NCBI RefSeq assembly: GCF_021184025.1
Contig: NZ_CP036537.1
Coordinates: 5,423,001 to 5,487,000 of the forward strand
Length of the DNA stretch: 64,000 nt
Direction: 5' to 3'
From: Rhodopseudomonas boonkerdii
GTDB lineage: Bacteria > Pseudomonadota > Alphaproteobacteria > Rhizobiales > Xanthobacteraceae
Part shown: positions 27,099 through 35,036 of the stretch, one piece after another
Layout of the letters: the number at the start of each line of letters is the position of its first letter
How positions within the stretch are numbered: position 1 is the stretch's first letter
Translations under genes and position numbers: made by a program
The notes under the pieces: model-generated
What the model saw: only the letters and a program-made list of their open reading frames with translations
Database searches by the model: none
Told to the model about the DNA's origin: nothing

Positions 27099-27175
27099 GC
27101 GCCCGTAGCTCAGCTGGATAGAGCGCCACCCTCCGAAGGTGGAGGCCACACGTTCGAATCGTGTCGGGCGCGCCA
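27099..27175 (+). tRNA. tRNA-Arg (anticodon CCG), intact
   Basis: Seventy-seven bases folding as a full cloverleaf: acceptor GCGCCCG/CGGGCGC, D arm GCTC...GAGC, anticodon arm CCACC CTCCGAA GGTGG (anticodon CCG), T arm ACACG TTCGAAT CGTGT, discriminator G and encoded CCA. The 3' end adjoins the mobile element, and the recombinase gene ends inside it on the other strand, so this tRNA is the likely attachment site. Confidence 0.95.
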
Positions 27176-28810
27176 TTTGCGTACAAAACCACGAACATTT
27201 CCGTTCTCGGTCTGTTTGCCCGCGATGGCCGCCTGGAGGATATCCTTGCTGCCGATGATCCGGATCGTTTGGTCGTCGACCTCGACCGCATCGATGATCG
27301 AATGGATATAGCCTTTGCGGGTGTTGGTGTCGCCCGCATCGAGCTTCGCGTTCATCAACCGGGCGAATGCGTCGATCTTCTCAGCATTGACGGCGGCTGC
27401 CATGCCGCATTGGGCGCGGGCATGATCGAGCGCCGCCTTGGCCCGGTCCCGTTGAGCTTTCAAAGCGGCGGTGCGCTCTCGCAAAATATCATCGAGCTCA
27501 ACGATGCCGTCTTCAATCGAGCGGTAAAGCCGCTTCATGCGATCTTCGCAGTCGGTCAATTCCTTCTGCAAACCCAGCAGGCGGCCGTCCGCGGACTCGC
27601 TCTTTGCCGCCTGACGCTCGATCAGTGATTTCAGGAGGTCGGCGATACGGTCGGGTGCCAGGACGCACTGCTTGAGGTTGGTTAAGACGATTTCGTCCAG
27701 GGTCGCCGCCGGAATGTGCCGACCCTTGCAAACCGACTTGCCCTTCTGCTGGCAACCTGCACATGAATAATACGAGTACGACCGTCCCTGTCGATTGGTC
27801 GTCCCGGTCCGGGTCATTCCGGAACCACAGGAGGCGCAGACCGCGATACCCGTCAGCAGTGAAGGGCCGTTCACGACCCGCGGCGGCGTCGTCTTGGGAT
27901 TGCTGCGAGCGAGCTTCGCCTGCACGCGATCGAAATCGCCTTGCTCGATCAGCACGGGCACGGGAATTTGGATCACCGTCGAAGGGTCATACTTCCTGCC
28001 ATCGCGCGAGCTGCGCACGCCATACGGCCATTGTCCGGTCGCGTAGCAGCTGTTGGTCAGGATCTTGTGGACCGGCCCGACACCAAATGTGGCGCCCCGG
28101 CGGGTGCGGTAGCCATGGCTGTTCAGCCATTTCGTCGTCTCCTTGACGCCAAGCGGGCCGGTCTTGCCGTCGCCCTCAAGATAAAGCTTGAACATCAGCC
28201 GAACCGTTTCGGCTTCGACGGCATCAATATCGAGCTTCTTCTTGATCTTCTGGCCGCGGCGTTCCGCCTCGACGATCTTGTAGCCCAGCGGCGGCGTGGC
28301 ACCATTCCAGAACCCCTGTTTCGCCGACTCGCGCATAGCGCGTGTTGTATTCTTTGATATCTCTCTAGATGTATGCTCGTCGAAGGCTCCGATGATCTGC
28401 CGCACCAAAATTTGGCTCGGATCGTCGCCGGTTGGCTGAGTGACCGAGACCACGTCGACGCCGTGCTTCCGCAATTTGCGGATGGTCAGCTCCATCTCGG
28501 CGACGTTGCGGAAGAAACGGTTGAATGCATAAAAGAGGATCGCGTCGTAGGGATGATCGGGCGCACAGGCGCGCTCGATCATGTCCTGCAACACGGGCCG
28601 GCGATCATCGGTCGCGGTCTTTGCTTCCACAAACTCCTCGATGATGACGTATCCGTTTTGATCGGCGAAGCTTGCCGTAATTTTCCGCTGGCTCGGAATC
28701 GACGCTTCGTTGGCGTACTGGCGCCCAGTGCTGACCCTGTAATAGGTCGCAACGCGCTTGGTCGCGTCAGGCTGCTTGGAAACCGAATTGTGAAAGACGT
28801 GCTTGTTCAT
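27110..28810 (-). CDS. large serine recombinase (integrase of the element)
   Basis: A 566-residue large serine recombinase. Resolvase catalytic domain at ~18-160 with nucleophile Ser27 in YYRVSTGRQ; recombinase domain (~190-300, PLGYKIV...); zinc beta-ribbon (~315-370; CASCGSG ... CAGCQQKGKSVC); coiled coil (~400-480). It should integrate and excise the element. The last ~22 residues (RARHDSNVWPPPSEGG...) are encoded by the antisense strand of the intact tRNA-Arg, and the stop lies in the tRNA D arm; this antisense-tRNA peptide is familiar from integrases next to tRNA attachment sites. Start at 28810 has only a weak ribosome site. Confidence 0.9.
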   Translation of the reverse strand: MNKHVFHNSVSKQPDATKRVATYYRVSTGRQYANEASIPSQRKITASFADQNGYVIIEEFVEAKTATDDRRPVLQDMIERACAPDHPYDAILFYAFNRFFRNVAEMELTIRKLRKHGVDVVSVTQPTGDDPSQILVRQIIGAFDEHTSREISKNTTRAMRESAKQGFWNGATPPLGYKIVEAERRGQKIKKKLDIDAVEAETVRLMFKLYLEGDGKTGPLGVKETTKWLNSHGYRTRRGATFGVGPVHKILTNSCYATGQWPYGVRSSRDGRKYDPSTVIQIPVPVLIEQGDFDRVQAKLARSNPKTTPPRVVNGPSLLTGIAVCASCGSGMTRTGTTNRQGRSYSYYSCAGCQQKGKSVCKGRHIPAATLDEIVLTNLKQCVLAPDRIADLLKSLIERQAAKSESADGRLLGLQKELTDCEDRMKRLYRSIEDGIVELDDILRERTAALKAQRDRAKAALDHARAQCGMAAAVNAEKIDAFARLMNAKLDAGDTNTRKGYIHSIIDAVEVDDQTIRIIGSKDILQAAIAGKQTENGNVRGFVRKWRARHDSNVWPPPSEGGALSS

Positions 28811-28890
28811 GACAGAACTCTACTGAGACTTGATGTTGACGGCGTTCTCAACGCTCGATTCGTGAATCTCACCAGAGGGGTTGTCAACGG

Positions 28891-29142
28891 CTATTTTCCC
28901 AGAGAATCTTCAACAATAGCGAGCAAATCCTGGAGCTCTCGGCCAAGCAAGATCTCAATCGCGCGCAACTCGCGGTCCTGGATCGGCGGCGAGAGCGGCA
29001 GATCAAGCGTCACGTGAAAGTCCTCGGCTTGCGGCTGTTGGCGCCCTCTCTTCTTCGGCACAACATCAGGAGTAGCCGCGCGAGCATGAACGTATGCGCC
29101 CACCGTTCTCGTCCGCAGCTTGACGTGCGACCGCGCCGCCAT
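28891..29142 (-). CDS. small hypothetical protein downstream of relaxase
   Basis: About 83 residues (88 if the ATG at 29157, which overlaps the relaxase stop, is used). Basic N-terminus (MAARSHVKLRTRTVGAYVHAR), a middle with KKRGRQQ, and an acidic C-terminal helix (RELRAIEILLGRELQDLLAIVEDSL). Not recognised. Its tight coupling to the relaxase gene suggests an accessory in DNA transfer, as for small relaxosome proteins, but this is inference. Confidence 0.5.
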   Translation of the reverse strand: MAARSHVKLRTRTVGAYVHARAATPDVVPKKRGRQQPQAEDFHVTLDLPLSPPIQDRELRAIEILLGRELQDLLAIVEDSLGK

Positions 29143-29146
29143 CGGC

Positions 29147-31777
29147 TTAGAGCTCATAGCTGAGCTCCCGCCGATGATGCCGATCCTTCTCCGTCAGCGG
29201 TTGCGAGCCCTCAATGATATCGAGCGTGGAAATCTTGGGCGAGGCACGCGACAGTCGTTCGGCGAGCCAGTTCTGGCGCTGGCTCGCCGAAAAGACCACA
29301 TCATCACGCTGCTGATCGAAGGGCAGCTCGGAGGCGAGGCGCCGGTCAATGCTCTTGGCATCGACCACGAGCGTCGTCCGCTCCCGCGCGCGGCTTGCCG
29401 CCACGTAGATGTCATGACGATTATAGCTGTGATCCAGGTGCACGACGGCATGATCGACCGTGAGGCCCTGGCAGCCGTAGACAGTCGAGGCATAAGCCCA
29501 ACCAAGGCGGGGGCGTCCTTGCGCGTCGGCAAGCTGCATCGGATCGAAGGCAATTCGCCGACCCTCGATTTCGGCCTCGATGATGATGCGACTTGCATCT
29601 CCAAGGGGCACAGCGGCTTCACTGACCTTGACGATGGTCGCGGTCGAACCATTGACTACCGCAAGTTCGTCATCGCGGACGAGGAACCTGATCTTGTCCC
29701 CGGCCGCCAACGCGATCTGCGTTGAGTGGCCGGACGGCGTGGCCGCGGCGAAGCTAACCTCGGGGCCCTGGATGATGCCGCTGTGCTTGAGGCGCTCGCG
29801 AGCGACCTGAGAGATCGCGGCCACTGCGGCGTTGGACTTGGCGAGGATCAGGATCGAGGCCGCGGCGTCACGTGCATGAACTTGCTCTGCCGAATCCAGC
29901 ACCTCGGTGATCGCTGCTTTGGCGCCGTCCGCTTCGATCAATAGACCGCGTTCTGCGAACGCATCAAGCGCGGGCTCCGCCCGGCCGGCGCCGAAGGCCG
30001 TGATGGCTTCCCGCGCCCATGCCTCGCGCTGACGAACAATGTTGTTGACGCGCGCAGCTTCAACGGCGCGCGCCACCAGATCTAGGCCAGGACCGGCGCC
30101 GATCGCCTGGAGCTGCTGCCGATCCCCCACGAGGATGATCTTGGCGTCAGCTTCGGTGACGGCGCCAAGCAGCGCGTGCATGTCCCGCGAGGAGAGCAGG
30201 CCGGCCTCATCGACAATCAGGACGGTCTGCTTGTCGAGCACCTTCTCGCCGGCTTTGAGCCGCGCGATCCAGGAGGCCGTTGCCCGGGCTTCGATGCCGA
30301 GGTCATCCCGGAGCATGTTGGCGATTCGCCATGCGGAAGCGGCACCGATCACCCGACATCCGGCTTTCGCGTATCCTTGCAAGACTGGCGCGAGCAGTGT
30401 GGACTTGCCGACCCCAGGGGCGCCTTCGACGATAACGACCGCCGAGCTTGTCGTTGCGGCGAGCGCCGCTTCCGACTGCTCGGCGGTGAGCCCCAAGGCT
30501 CCGCAACGGTCCCTCAGCGATTTCTGATCGACGAAGTGCCAGGACTGGTTCGCGAGACGTTGCGCCTGTTCGACGACCTCCCGCTCGATCGCGAGCATCT
30601 CCGGCGTCGAATAGCAGGGCAGGCCAAGGGCATCATGCCCAATTTCCAGAAAGGCTCCCTGGCTCAGCAGGCGCTTGAGTTCAGTTTCGGCGCGCTCGGC
30701 TGGCAAGCCGGTGCCGACCAGGGCGGCAGCGACGGAACGCAGGAGCTCGCGCCGCTCAATCACGCTCTCACGTTCGGTGAGGATCGCCGGCAGGGCGGCC
30801 AACCGGTCGGAGAGCAGCCCTTCGTCGGCTTCCTGATTACGCGCCTTCGAGGGGGCCCTCAAGCTTTCGGAAAATGATCCGGTGTCGAGGCCCAGCGATT
30901 GCGCGGCGTCGCGCCAGACATCCTCGCGCCCGAAACTTACACTCTCCCGCTTGCTGCTTCTCGTCGCCTTGGCGATGGCGGCGGCCAGTGCGGTGGCCTC
31001 GCCGCTGGTGACGCCATGTTCAGCGAGTTCCTCCTCGATCTCCTGACGACGCGCGCTGAAATACGTAATCGTGGCACCATCCACGCCGGCGATTTCGAAG
31101 ATGCCGTTCTTGCCGACACGATCGATATCAAAGCCGAGCGTCGTCAGCTCATGTGCGAGGGCGGCGTGATAGGTCGCGCCGGCCGCCATCTTCCAGTCGC
31201 GGATCACCTTGGAGTGAAGAGCTCCAATTGTGCCGTCGCTCTGGCGGGTCGAGATGTTCATGCATACGCAATGCGTATGCAAATTTGCATCTGCGAATAT
31301 GCGCCCGTCGGCGTGTTTTGAAGGTCGGCTTTCGCCATGCTGAAACGTGGCGGCCGTGAGTGCGACCTTCTCGAGCGACATGCCATTGCGGCCCCGGCGT
31401 GCCCAGGTCGCCTCGCGCTCCAGCATGCTCAGCGTCGCCCTGACGGCTCGCTGCTGCGCAGCCTCGATGAGACGCTTCGTCTCGGGCGTTGCCAGCCCCC
31501 AGACCAGGGATACCGAGCGCGGCGCGCTGAGTGTCACGTCGAACGCGCTTGTCCGCTCCTTATGGCGGCGGATGTTATCCAGCAGGGGCTGCCCATCCGC
31601 GTCGACGGCATTGTACAATTGCTCGAAGGTCTCGCGCTCGACTTGCGCGCCGTCTACAACGCCAAAATCACCCGCCGGCGCGTACCAGAGGCCCGCAGGT
31701 TCGGCGTCGCCGAGGTAATACTCGGTCTGGCGCGTGTAGTAGCTGGCGCTTGCTGCCGGATTCCAGGTTGCAACCAC
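29147..31777 (-). CDS. MobF-family conjugative relaxase-helicase (TrwC-like)
   Basis: An 876-residue relaxase. The N-terminal TrwC domain (~1-290) carries clustered Tyr (YYTRQTEYY, residues 13-21) as nicking nucleophiles and the three-His metal site in DANLHTHCVCMN (~164). The helicase half (~415-800) has Walker A EGAPGVGKST (~450), motif II VLIVDEAGLLSS, GDRQQLQAIGAGP, and a late WAYASTVYGCQGLTVD. It would nick oriT and unwind the transferred strand. Shorter than TrwC/TraI but with both activities. GTG start with GGAGG 8 bp upstream. Probably under control of the palindrome-rich region upstream. Confidence 0.92.
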   Translation of the reverse strand: MVATWNPAASASYYTRQTEYYLGDAEPAGLWYAPAGDFGVVDGAQVERETFEQLYNAVDADGQPLLDNIRRHKERTSAFDVTLSAPRSVSLVWGLATPETKRLIEAAQQRAVRATLSMLEREATWARRGRNGMSLEKVALTAATFQHGESRPSKHADGRIFADANLHTHCVCMNISTRQSDGTIGALHSKVIRDWKMAAGATYHAALAHELTTLGFDIDRVGKNGIFEIAGVDGATITYFSARRQEIEEELAEHGVTSGEATALAAAIAKATRSSKRESVSFGREDVWRDAAQSLGLDTGSFSESLRAPSKARNQEADEGLLSDRLAALPAILTERESVIERRELLRSVAAALVGTGLPAERAETELKRLLSQGAFLEIGHDALGLPCYSTPEMLAIEREVVEQAQRLANQSWHFVDQKSLRDRCGALGLTAEQSEAALAATTSSAVVIVEGAPGVGKSTLLAPVLQGYAKAGCRVIGAASAWRIANMLRDDLGIEARATASWIARLKAGEKVLDKQTVLIVDEAGLLSSRDMHALLGAVTEADAKIILVGDRQQLQAIGAGPGLDLVARAVEAARVNNIVRQREAWAREAITAFGAGRAEPALDAFAERGLLIEADGAKAAITEVLDSAEQVHARDAAASILILAKSNAAVAAISQVARERLKHSGIIQGPEVSFAAATPSGHSTQIALAAGDKIRFLVRDDELAVVNGSTATIVKVSEAAVPLGDASRIIIEAEIEGRRIAFDPMQLADAQGRPRLGWAYASTVYGCQGLTVDHAVVHLDHSYNRHDIYVAASRARERTTLVVDAKSIDRRLASELPFDQQRDDVVFSASQRQNWLAERLSRASPKISTLDIIEGSQPLTEKDRHHRRELSYEL

Positions 31778-31829
31778 GAAGAAGACCTCCGAATGGGAGG
31801 CCTTCCAATTAAAGCTCGTGGTAATGGGG

Positions 31830-31877
31830 GTCTCGGAAATGAATGAGCTTTTTGCTCATCAGCTGATTTCGACCTTC
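31830..31877 (-). promoter_or_regulatory. upstream repeat and palindromes before the relaxase gene
   Basis: Two boxes shared with the region upstream of the ParA-like gene: GTCTCGGAAATGAATGA (31830) and GATTTCGACCTTC (31865), 18 bp apart. Between them lie a hairpin ATGAGC-TTTTT-GCTCAT and the palindrome ATCAGCTGAT. The site is ~55 bp before the relaxase start. It may be an operator/promoter or part of oriT; the sequence alone does not decide. Confidence 0.5.
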
Positions 31878-31915
31878 GATCGGCTGTTATGCCCGTTTTC
31901 CTCCTTGCCGCCGCA

Positions 31916-33667
31916 TCATCCAGCGTCGGCAATCCAGGGTGCCGGGATGTGCGCTTCGCGCCGATCAGCCCAGGTCGTCAGCGGGACGTCGACGACAGCG
32001 AGCGTCGGAAAGCCCGTCACCAGGACGCGGATCGTTTTCCCGGCTGACATCTCGAACACGCCGAGCGCATCCGAGAGGAAGTCGGTCGTGATCGTATCGT
32101 CCCAAACGGTCTCCATCGGCTTGGTGATCCCTCGGGCCAACTCCTCCACGGTTGCATCGCGGCGCCTGCGGACCTGACGGCGTCCGACCCAGACTTCGCA
32201 GATCCGTTGTGCGGTTTCGCCCGGCTCCAGACGAAGAACCAATCGAATGCCAAAGCGCGCTTCGACAACTGAGCCTTGCTCTTGACCGAACATAGCGGTG
32301 ATCTGACCGAGGTCCTGCACGGTGGCGATCGTGTTCACATGCAGTTCGCGCCCAAGCGCGAGCAGTCGCGGCAGACGCTCGATTGGCACCTCCGGGAATT
32401 CATCGAGCAGCATGGTCAGGTGCTCCGTGCCGGCGCGACGGCGAGTGGAGACGAGCGCCCCGGCGGCCACCCGCTCCGCCAAGAAGCTGCCGACCGTGGA
32501 AGAAAGCTCGGCATACTCGCCCGACTTCTGCAGAAGCAGCGTGCGCGGGAGCTGGGAGCCTGGCGCCAGCCAGTCGCGCACGGTGAACCGCCGCGATGAG
32601 TCGACCTCCGACCAGGCGCGCGCGAGCGGCTCTATCACGCTCAAAACCGTCACCCAGAGCGTGATCAGGATTGACATGACGGTGCGGTTTTCTTCAGGAT
32701 CGTCGCCGAAATTCAATAGTGCAGCGCTCTTCCCGCCGCTCTCGAGCAGCATCCGGCGAATATCTGCCAGCGAGGAAAGTCCTGCCTCGGCAAGGTTGCT
32801 CCAGCCCCAGGCATCACCCGAGCGCGCGCGTAGCGCCATGATGATATCGGCAAGGAGGCTCCGCGTCGCATGGCCCCACATCGGATCCTGCTCGGAGACC
32901 GGGACGCATTTCGCCGCGAATTCCCGTGCGACGAGAGGATTGGTAATCTCGCGGCCGATGTCGATCGCCCACCCGCGCGCATCCTGCGGAGCCACCAGGA
33001 TCATCGAATCCACGGGCAAGCCGGCCAGCATGTCCCCCTTCGCGTCGAACACGAATGTCCGGCCGCTCAGATCATTGAGGTACTGTTCGGCAAATGCCCG
33101 CAACAAGCCGGTCTTGCCCGACCCTTGCGTGCCGACCAACAAGAGGTTGCGCGCTGCGGAAGCCGCATTCAATTGCACCTGCGGGAGGAGCCACAGATCA
33201 TGCGCCTGCGGCGGGCCGTGACGATGAACCGCATGGCGCAGCGCGCGGAACGCATAAGGTCCGGTCTCGATGCGCCGGCCGCGCGTGACTGTGAGGTTCT
33301 CGATCGGCGGAGTATCAGCATAAGCGAAGCAAAAGGCAAAGCCGCTTGCCGCCAGAACCGCAAGAGCGATAGTGGCAAGCCGCCTGGCTCCGATCGGTGA
33401 CTCCAGCAACTGCGCTGTGATCGCCTGGATCCAGTCAAGCCGGCACACGATCGGCCAGCTCGAATGGCCGCACCTCTCGCCCCGAAGGTTCTGAAGGATT
33501 TCGTGAAAGGCGACGTCGCTGGCGAGGCTGACGTTGCCGTGGAACAGCACGTCGACGGTTGGCGGCGCGATGAGAAAGAGCGAGATCGCGCCCGCGACGA
33601 GCGTGATCAGGGCAGCGCCGAGCGCCACGAGCAGGGCGGGCTGAAACAGCCGGATGGGATTGTTCAT
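31916..33667 (-). CDS. type IV coupling protein (VirD4/TraG/TraD-like)
   Basis: A 583-residue DNA-pumping ATPase. Two N-terminal membrane segments (~10-33 and ~95-115) anchor it; Walker A LLLVGTQGSGKTGLL (~180) and Walker B LTMLLDEFPEV follow, with QDLGQITAMFG in the usual position. It links the relaxase-DNA complex to a type IV secretion channel, which is not encoded in the window. Transcribed with the ParA-like gene and the small membrane gene just upstream. Confidence 0.9.
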   Translation of the reverse strand: MNNPIRLFQPALLVALGAALITLVAGAISLFLIAPPTVDVLFHGNVSLASDVAFHEILQNLRGERCGHSSWPIVCRLDWIQAITAQLLESPIGARRLATIALAVLAASGFAFCFAYADTPPIENLTVTRGRRIETGPYAFRALRHAVHRHGPPQAHDLWLLPQVQLNAASAARNLLLVGTQGSGKTGLLRAFAEQYLNDLSGRTFVFDAKGDMLAGLPVDSMILVAPQDARGWAIDIGREITNPLVAREFAAKCVPVSEQDPMWGHATRSLLADIIMALRARSGDAWGWSNLAEAGLSSLADIRRMLLESGGKSAALLNFGDDPEENRTVMSILITLWVTVLSVIEPLARAWSEVDSSRRFTVRDWLAPGSQLPRTLLLQKSGEYAELSSTVGSFLAERVAAGALVSTRRRAGTEHLTMLLDEFPEVPIERLPRLLALGRELHVNTIATVQDLGQITAMFGQEQGSVVEARFGIRLVLRLEPGETAQRICEVWVGRRQVRRRRDATVEELARGITKPMETVWDDTITTDFLSDALGVFEMSAGKTIRVLVTGFPTLAVVDVPLTTWADRREAHIPAPWIADAG

Positions 33668-33684
33668 GATGGATTTTCTCGCTG

Positions 33685-34056
33685 TCAGATGGTCAGTGCT
33701 ATTGCCAAACCGAACACGATTCCGATTCCCGCCAAGGCGCCGAACAGCAGGGCGGAGATCTCGAACGGGAGCGGCACGGTCTGCTTGTCGCGCCAGCCGA
33801 GATCGGCCGACGTCTGCTCGGTGAGTTCGACCTCGACCTCGGGCTGGATCGTCGTGTCGATGCCGCGCGTCGGTACGCTCACGGTCGTGACGAAGGACAG
33901 CAGGCCCTCCTTGCCGAGTGGGATGAGCTTGCGCGGATCGAAGCTTTCCGGATCCTCTCGGAACTCGGCTGCGTAGTTGCAGCCGAGTTCCTTGCGGCTG
34001 GCGAAAGCATCCGCCGTGGCCGTGGCGACCACTTCCTCGAAGGCTTCGCTAGCCAT
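33685..34056 (-). CDS. hypothetical protein with C-terminal membrane anchor
   Basis: A 123-residue protein, not recognised. Hydrophilic for residues 1-95 (acidic, VATATADAFASRKELG at the start), then one hydrophobic helix (PFEISALLFGALAGIGIVFGLAIAL) at the very C-terminus, i.e. a tail-anchored layout. It overlaps the ParA-like gene by 8 bp and precedes the coupling protein by 17 bp, so it is probably a transfer accessory. Confidence 0.65.
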   Translation of the reverse strand: MASEAFEEVVATATADAFASRKELGCNYAAEFREDPESFDPRKLIPLGKEGLLSFVTTVSVPTRGIDTTIQPEVEVELTEQTSADLGWRDKQTVPLPFEISALLFGALAGIGIVFGLAIALTI

Positions 34057-34897
34057 TGTTGCCGCCCTCGAACGCGATCAGCTTGTCGAACTCGGCAAAC
34101 ATTTCCGAGCACCAGGCCGCGACATCGCCGCGGATCATTTTGGCCTCGGGCCGCGGCAGTCCCGTCACCCTCATGATCTCGTCGATCGGCATCGTCACCG
34201 CATCAACGAGGCGCGCGCCGCGCGCCTCAAAGGGACGCCAACTGCCGGCCTCGATCATCGGCATGCGCAGGGTGATCGCGTTTTTGGCGAGGGGCATGAT
34301 CGAGGTGCGGTATGCCTCCGCGGCATCGCTCGCCGGATGCAGATCGCTCACGGCGCCATCGCGCTGGTTCTCGATCAAAACCAGACGAGCGTTGGGGAGT
34401 ACTTCGAGAAAGCTCGAAGCTGACTTCGCACCCCGACGCATCGACTCAGCCTGGGCGGTGAACGGCGTGATCACGAAGACCTCGACGCCGAGCGCCGAGA
34501 GATCCTCCTGTAGGTCCACCATCCCCGCCCACAATGCGCCGCGCGCAGCTTCGTTGGCGCCGAACTCGACGACGCCGAGGCCGCCCGCCATGGCCATCAT
34601 CTCGAGGACGTCGTACAGCGGCGTCAGAGCGCGCAGTGCGGCGCTGGGATCGCGGCGCGCCAGCTTGACGTCGGTCGCGATCGACACGACCTGTGACCCC
34701 AGGATCGAAAGCGACTTTCCCTGGGTGTCGACCTCAACGATCCCGGTGGGGATGCCGGCAATCCGCGCGCGCTCCGACAGCGCGTGGCCGACCAGGCTCT
34801 TTCCATCCCCACCTTTGTCCTGCGTGATGATCGTGGCTGCGGGCAACTTCAGCGGCAGCGCCGCGCTCTCACCGGAATTACGCATCTTCTTCGACAT
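34049..34897 (-). CDS. ParA-like (deviant Walker A) ATPase
   Basis: A 282-residue P-loop ATPase with the deviant Walker A motif QDKGGDGKS (Lys28, Lys33), where the usual V of KGGVGKS is D. VEVDTQGKSLS replaces the typical D-x-D-x-Q region. Such proteins near relaxase and coupling genes (TraL-like) act in transfer or segregation. No ParB partner is adjacent; the ParB-like gene is 9 kb away and on the other strand. GAGGAAATC precedes the ATG. Leader of a three-gene run ending with the coupling protein. Confidence 0.75.
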   Translation of the reverse strand: MSKKMRNSGESAALPLKLPAATIITQDKGGDGKSLVGHALSERARIAGIPTGIVEVDTQGKSLSILGSQVVSIATDVKLARRDPSAALRALTPLYDVLEMMAMAGGLGVVEFGANEAARGALWAGMVDLQEDLSALGVEVFVITPFTAQAESMRRGAKSASSFLEVLPNARLVLIENQRDGAVSDLHPASDAAEAYRTSIMPLAKNAITLRMPMIEAGSWRPFEARGARLVDAVTMPIDEIMRVTGLPRPEAKMIRGDVAAWCSEMFAEFDKLIAFEGGNNG

Positions 34898-34960
34898 GAT
34901 TTCCTCTCGGCTGGGATCTTCAGCGATCCATAGTCAGAGGAGCCCGCGCGCCCGGTACCC

Positions 34961-35011
34961 GTCTCGGAAATGAATGACCGAATTGTGCGGGAGGTCAGGA
35001 ATTCGACCTTC
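34961..35011 (-). promoter_or_regulatory. upstream repeat before the ParA-like gene
   Basis: GTCTCGGAAATGAATGA (34961) and GAATTCGACCTTC (34999), 21 bp apart, about 65 bp before the ParA-like start. The first box is identical (17/17) to that upstream of the relaxase, the second differs by one base. A shared operator or promoter is the simplest reading. Confidence 0.5.
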
Positions 35012-35036
35012 CGCTGTCGCAACCTCAGAGCCGGAC

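Noticed and set aside
26791..27339. 182-codon minus-strand frame across the two tRNA sequences
   Set aside because: Its TIRTCGLHLRRVALYPAELRAH-like segments are the usual antisense translation of tRNA sequence; not a protein gene.
31258..31282. TGCATACGC-AAT-GCGTATGCA palindrome as a possible operator or oriT
   Set aside because: It lies inside the relaxase gene and encodes the conserved HTHCVCM metal-site region, so coding explains it.
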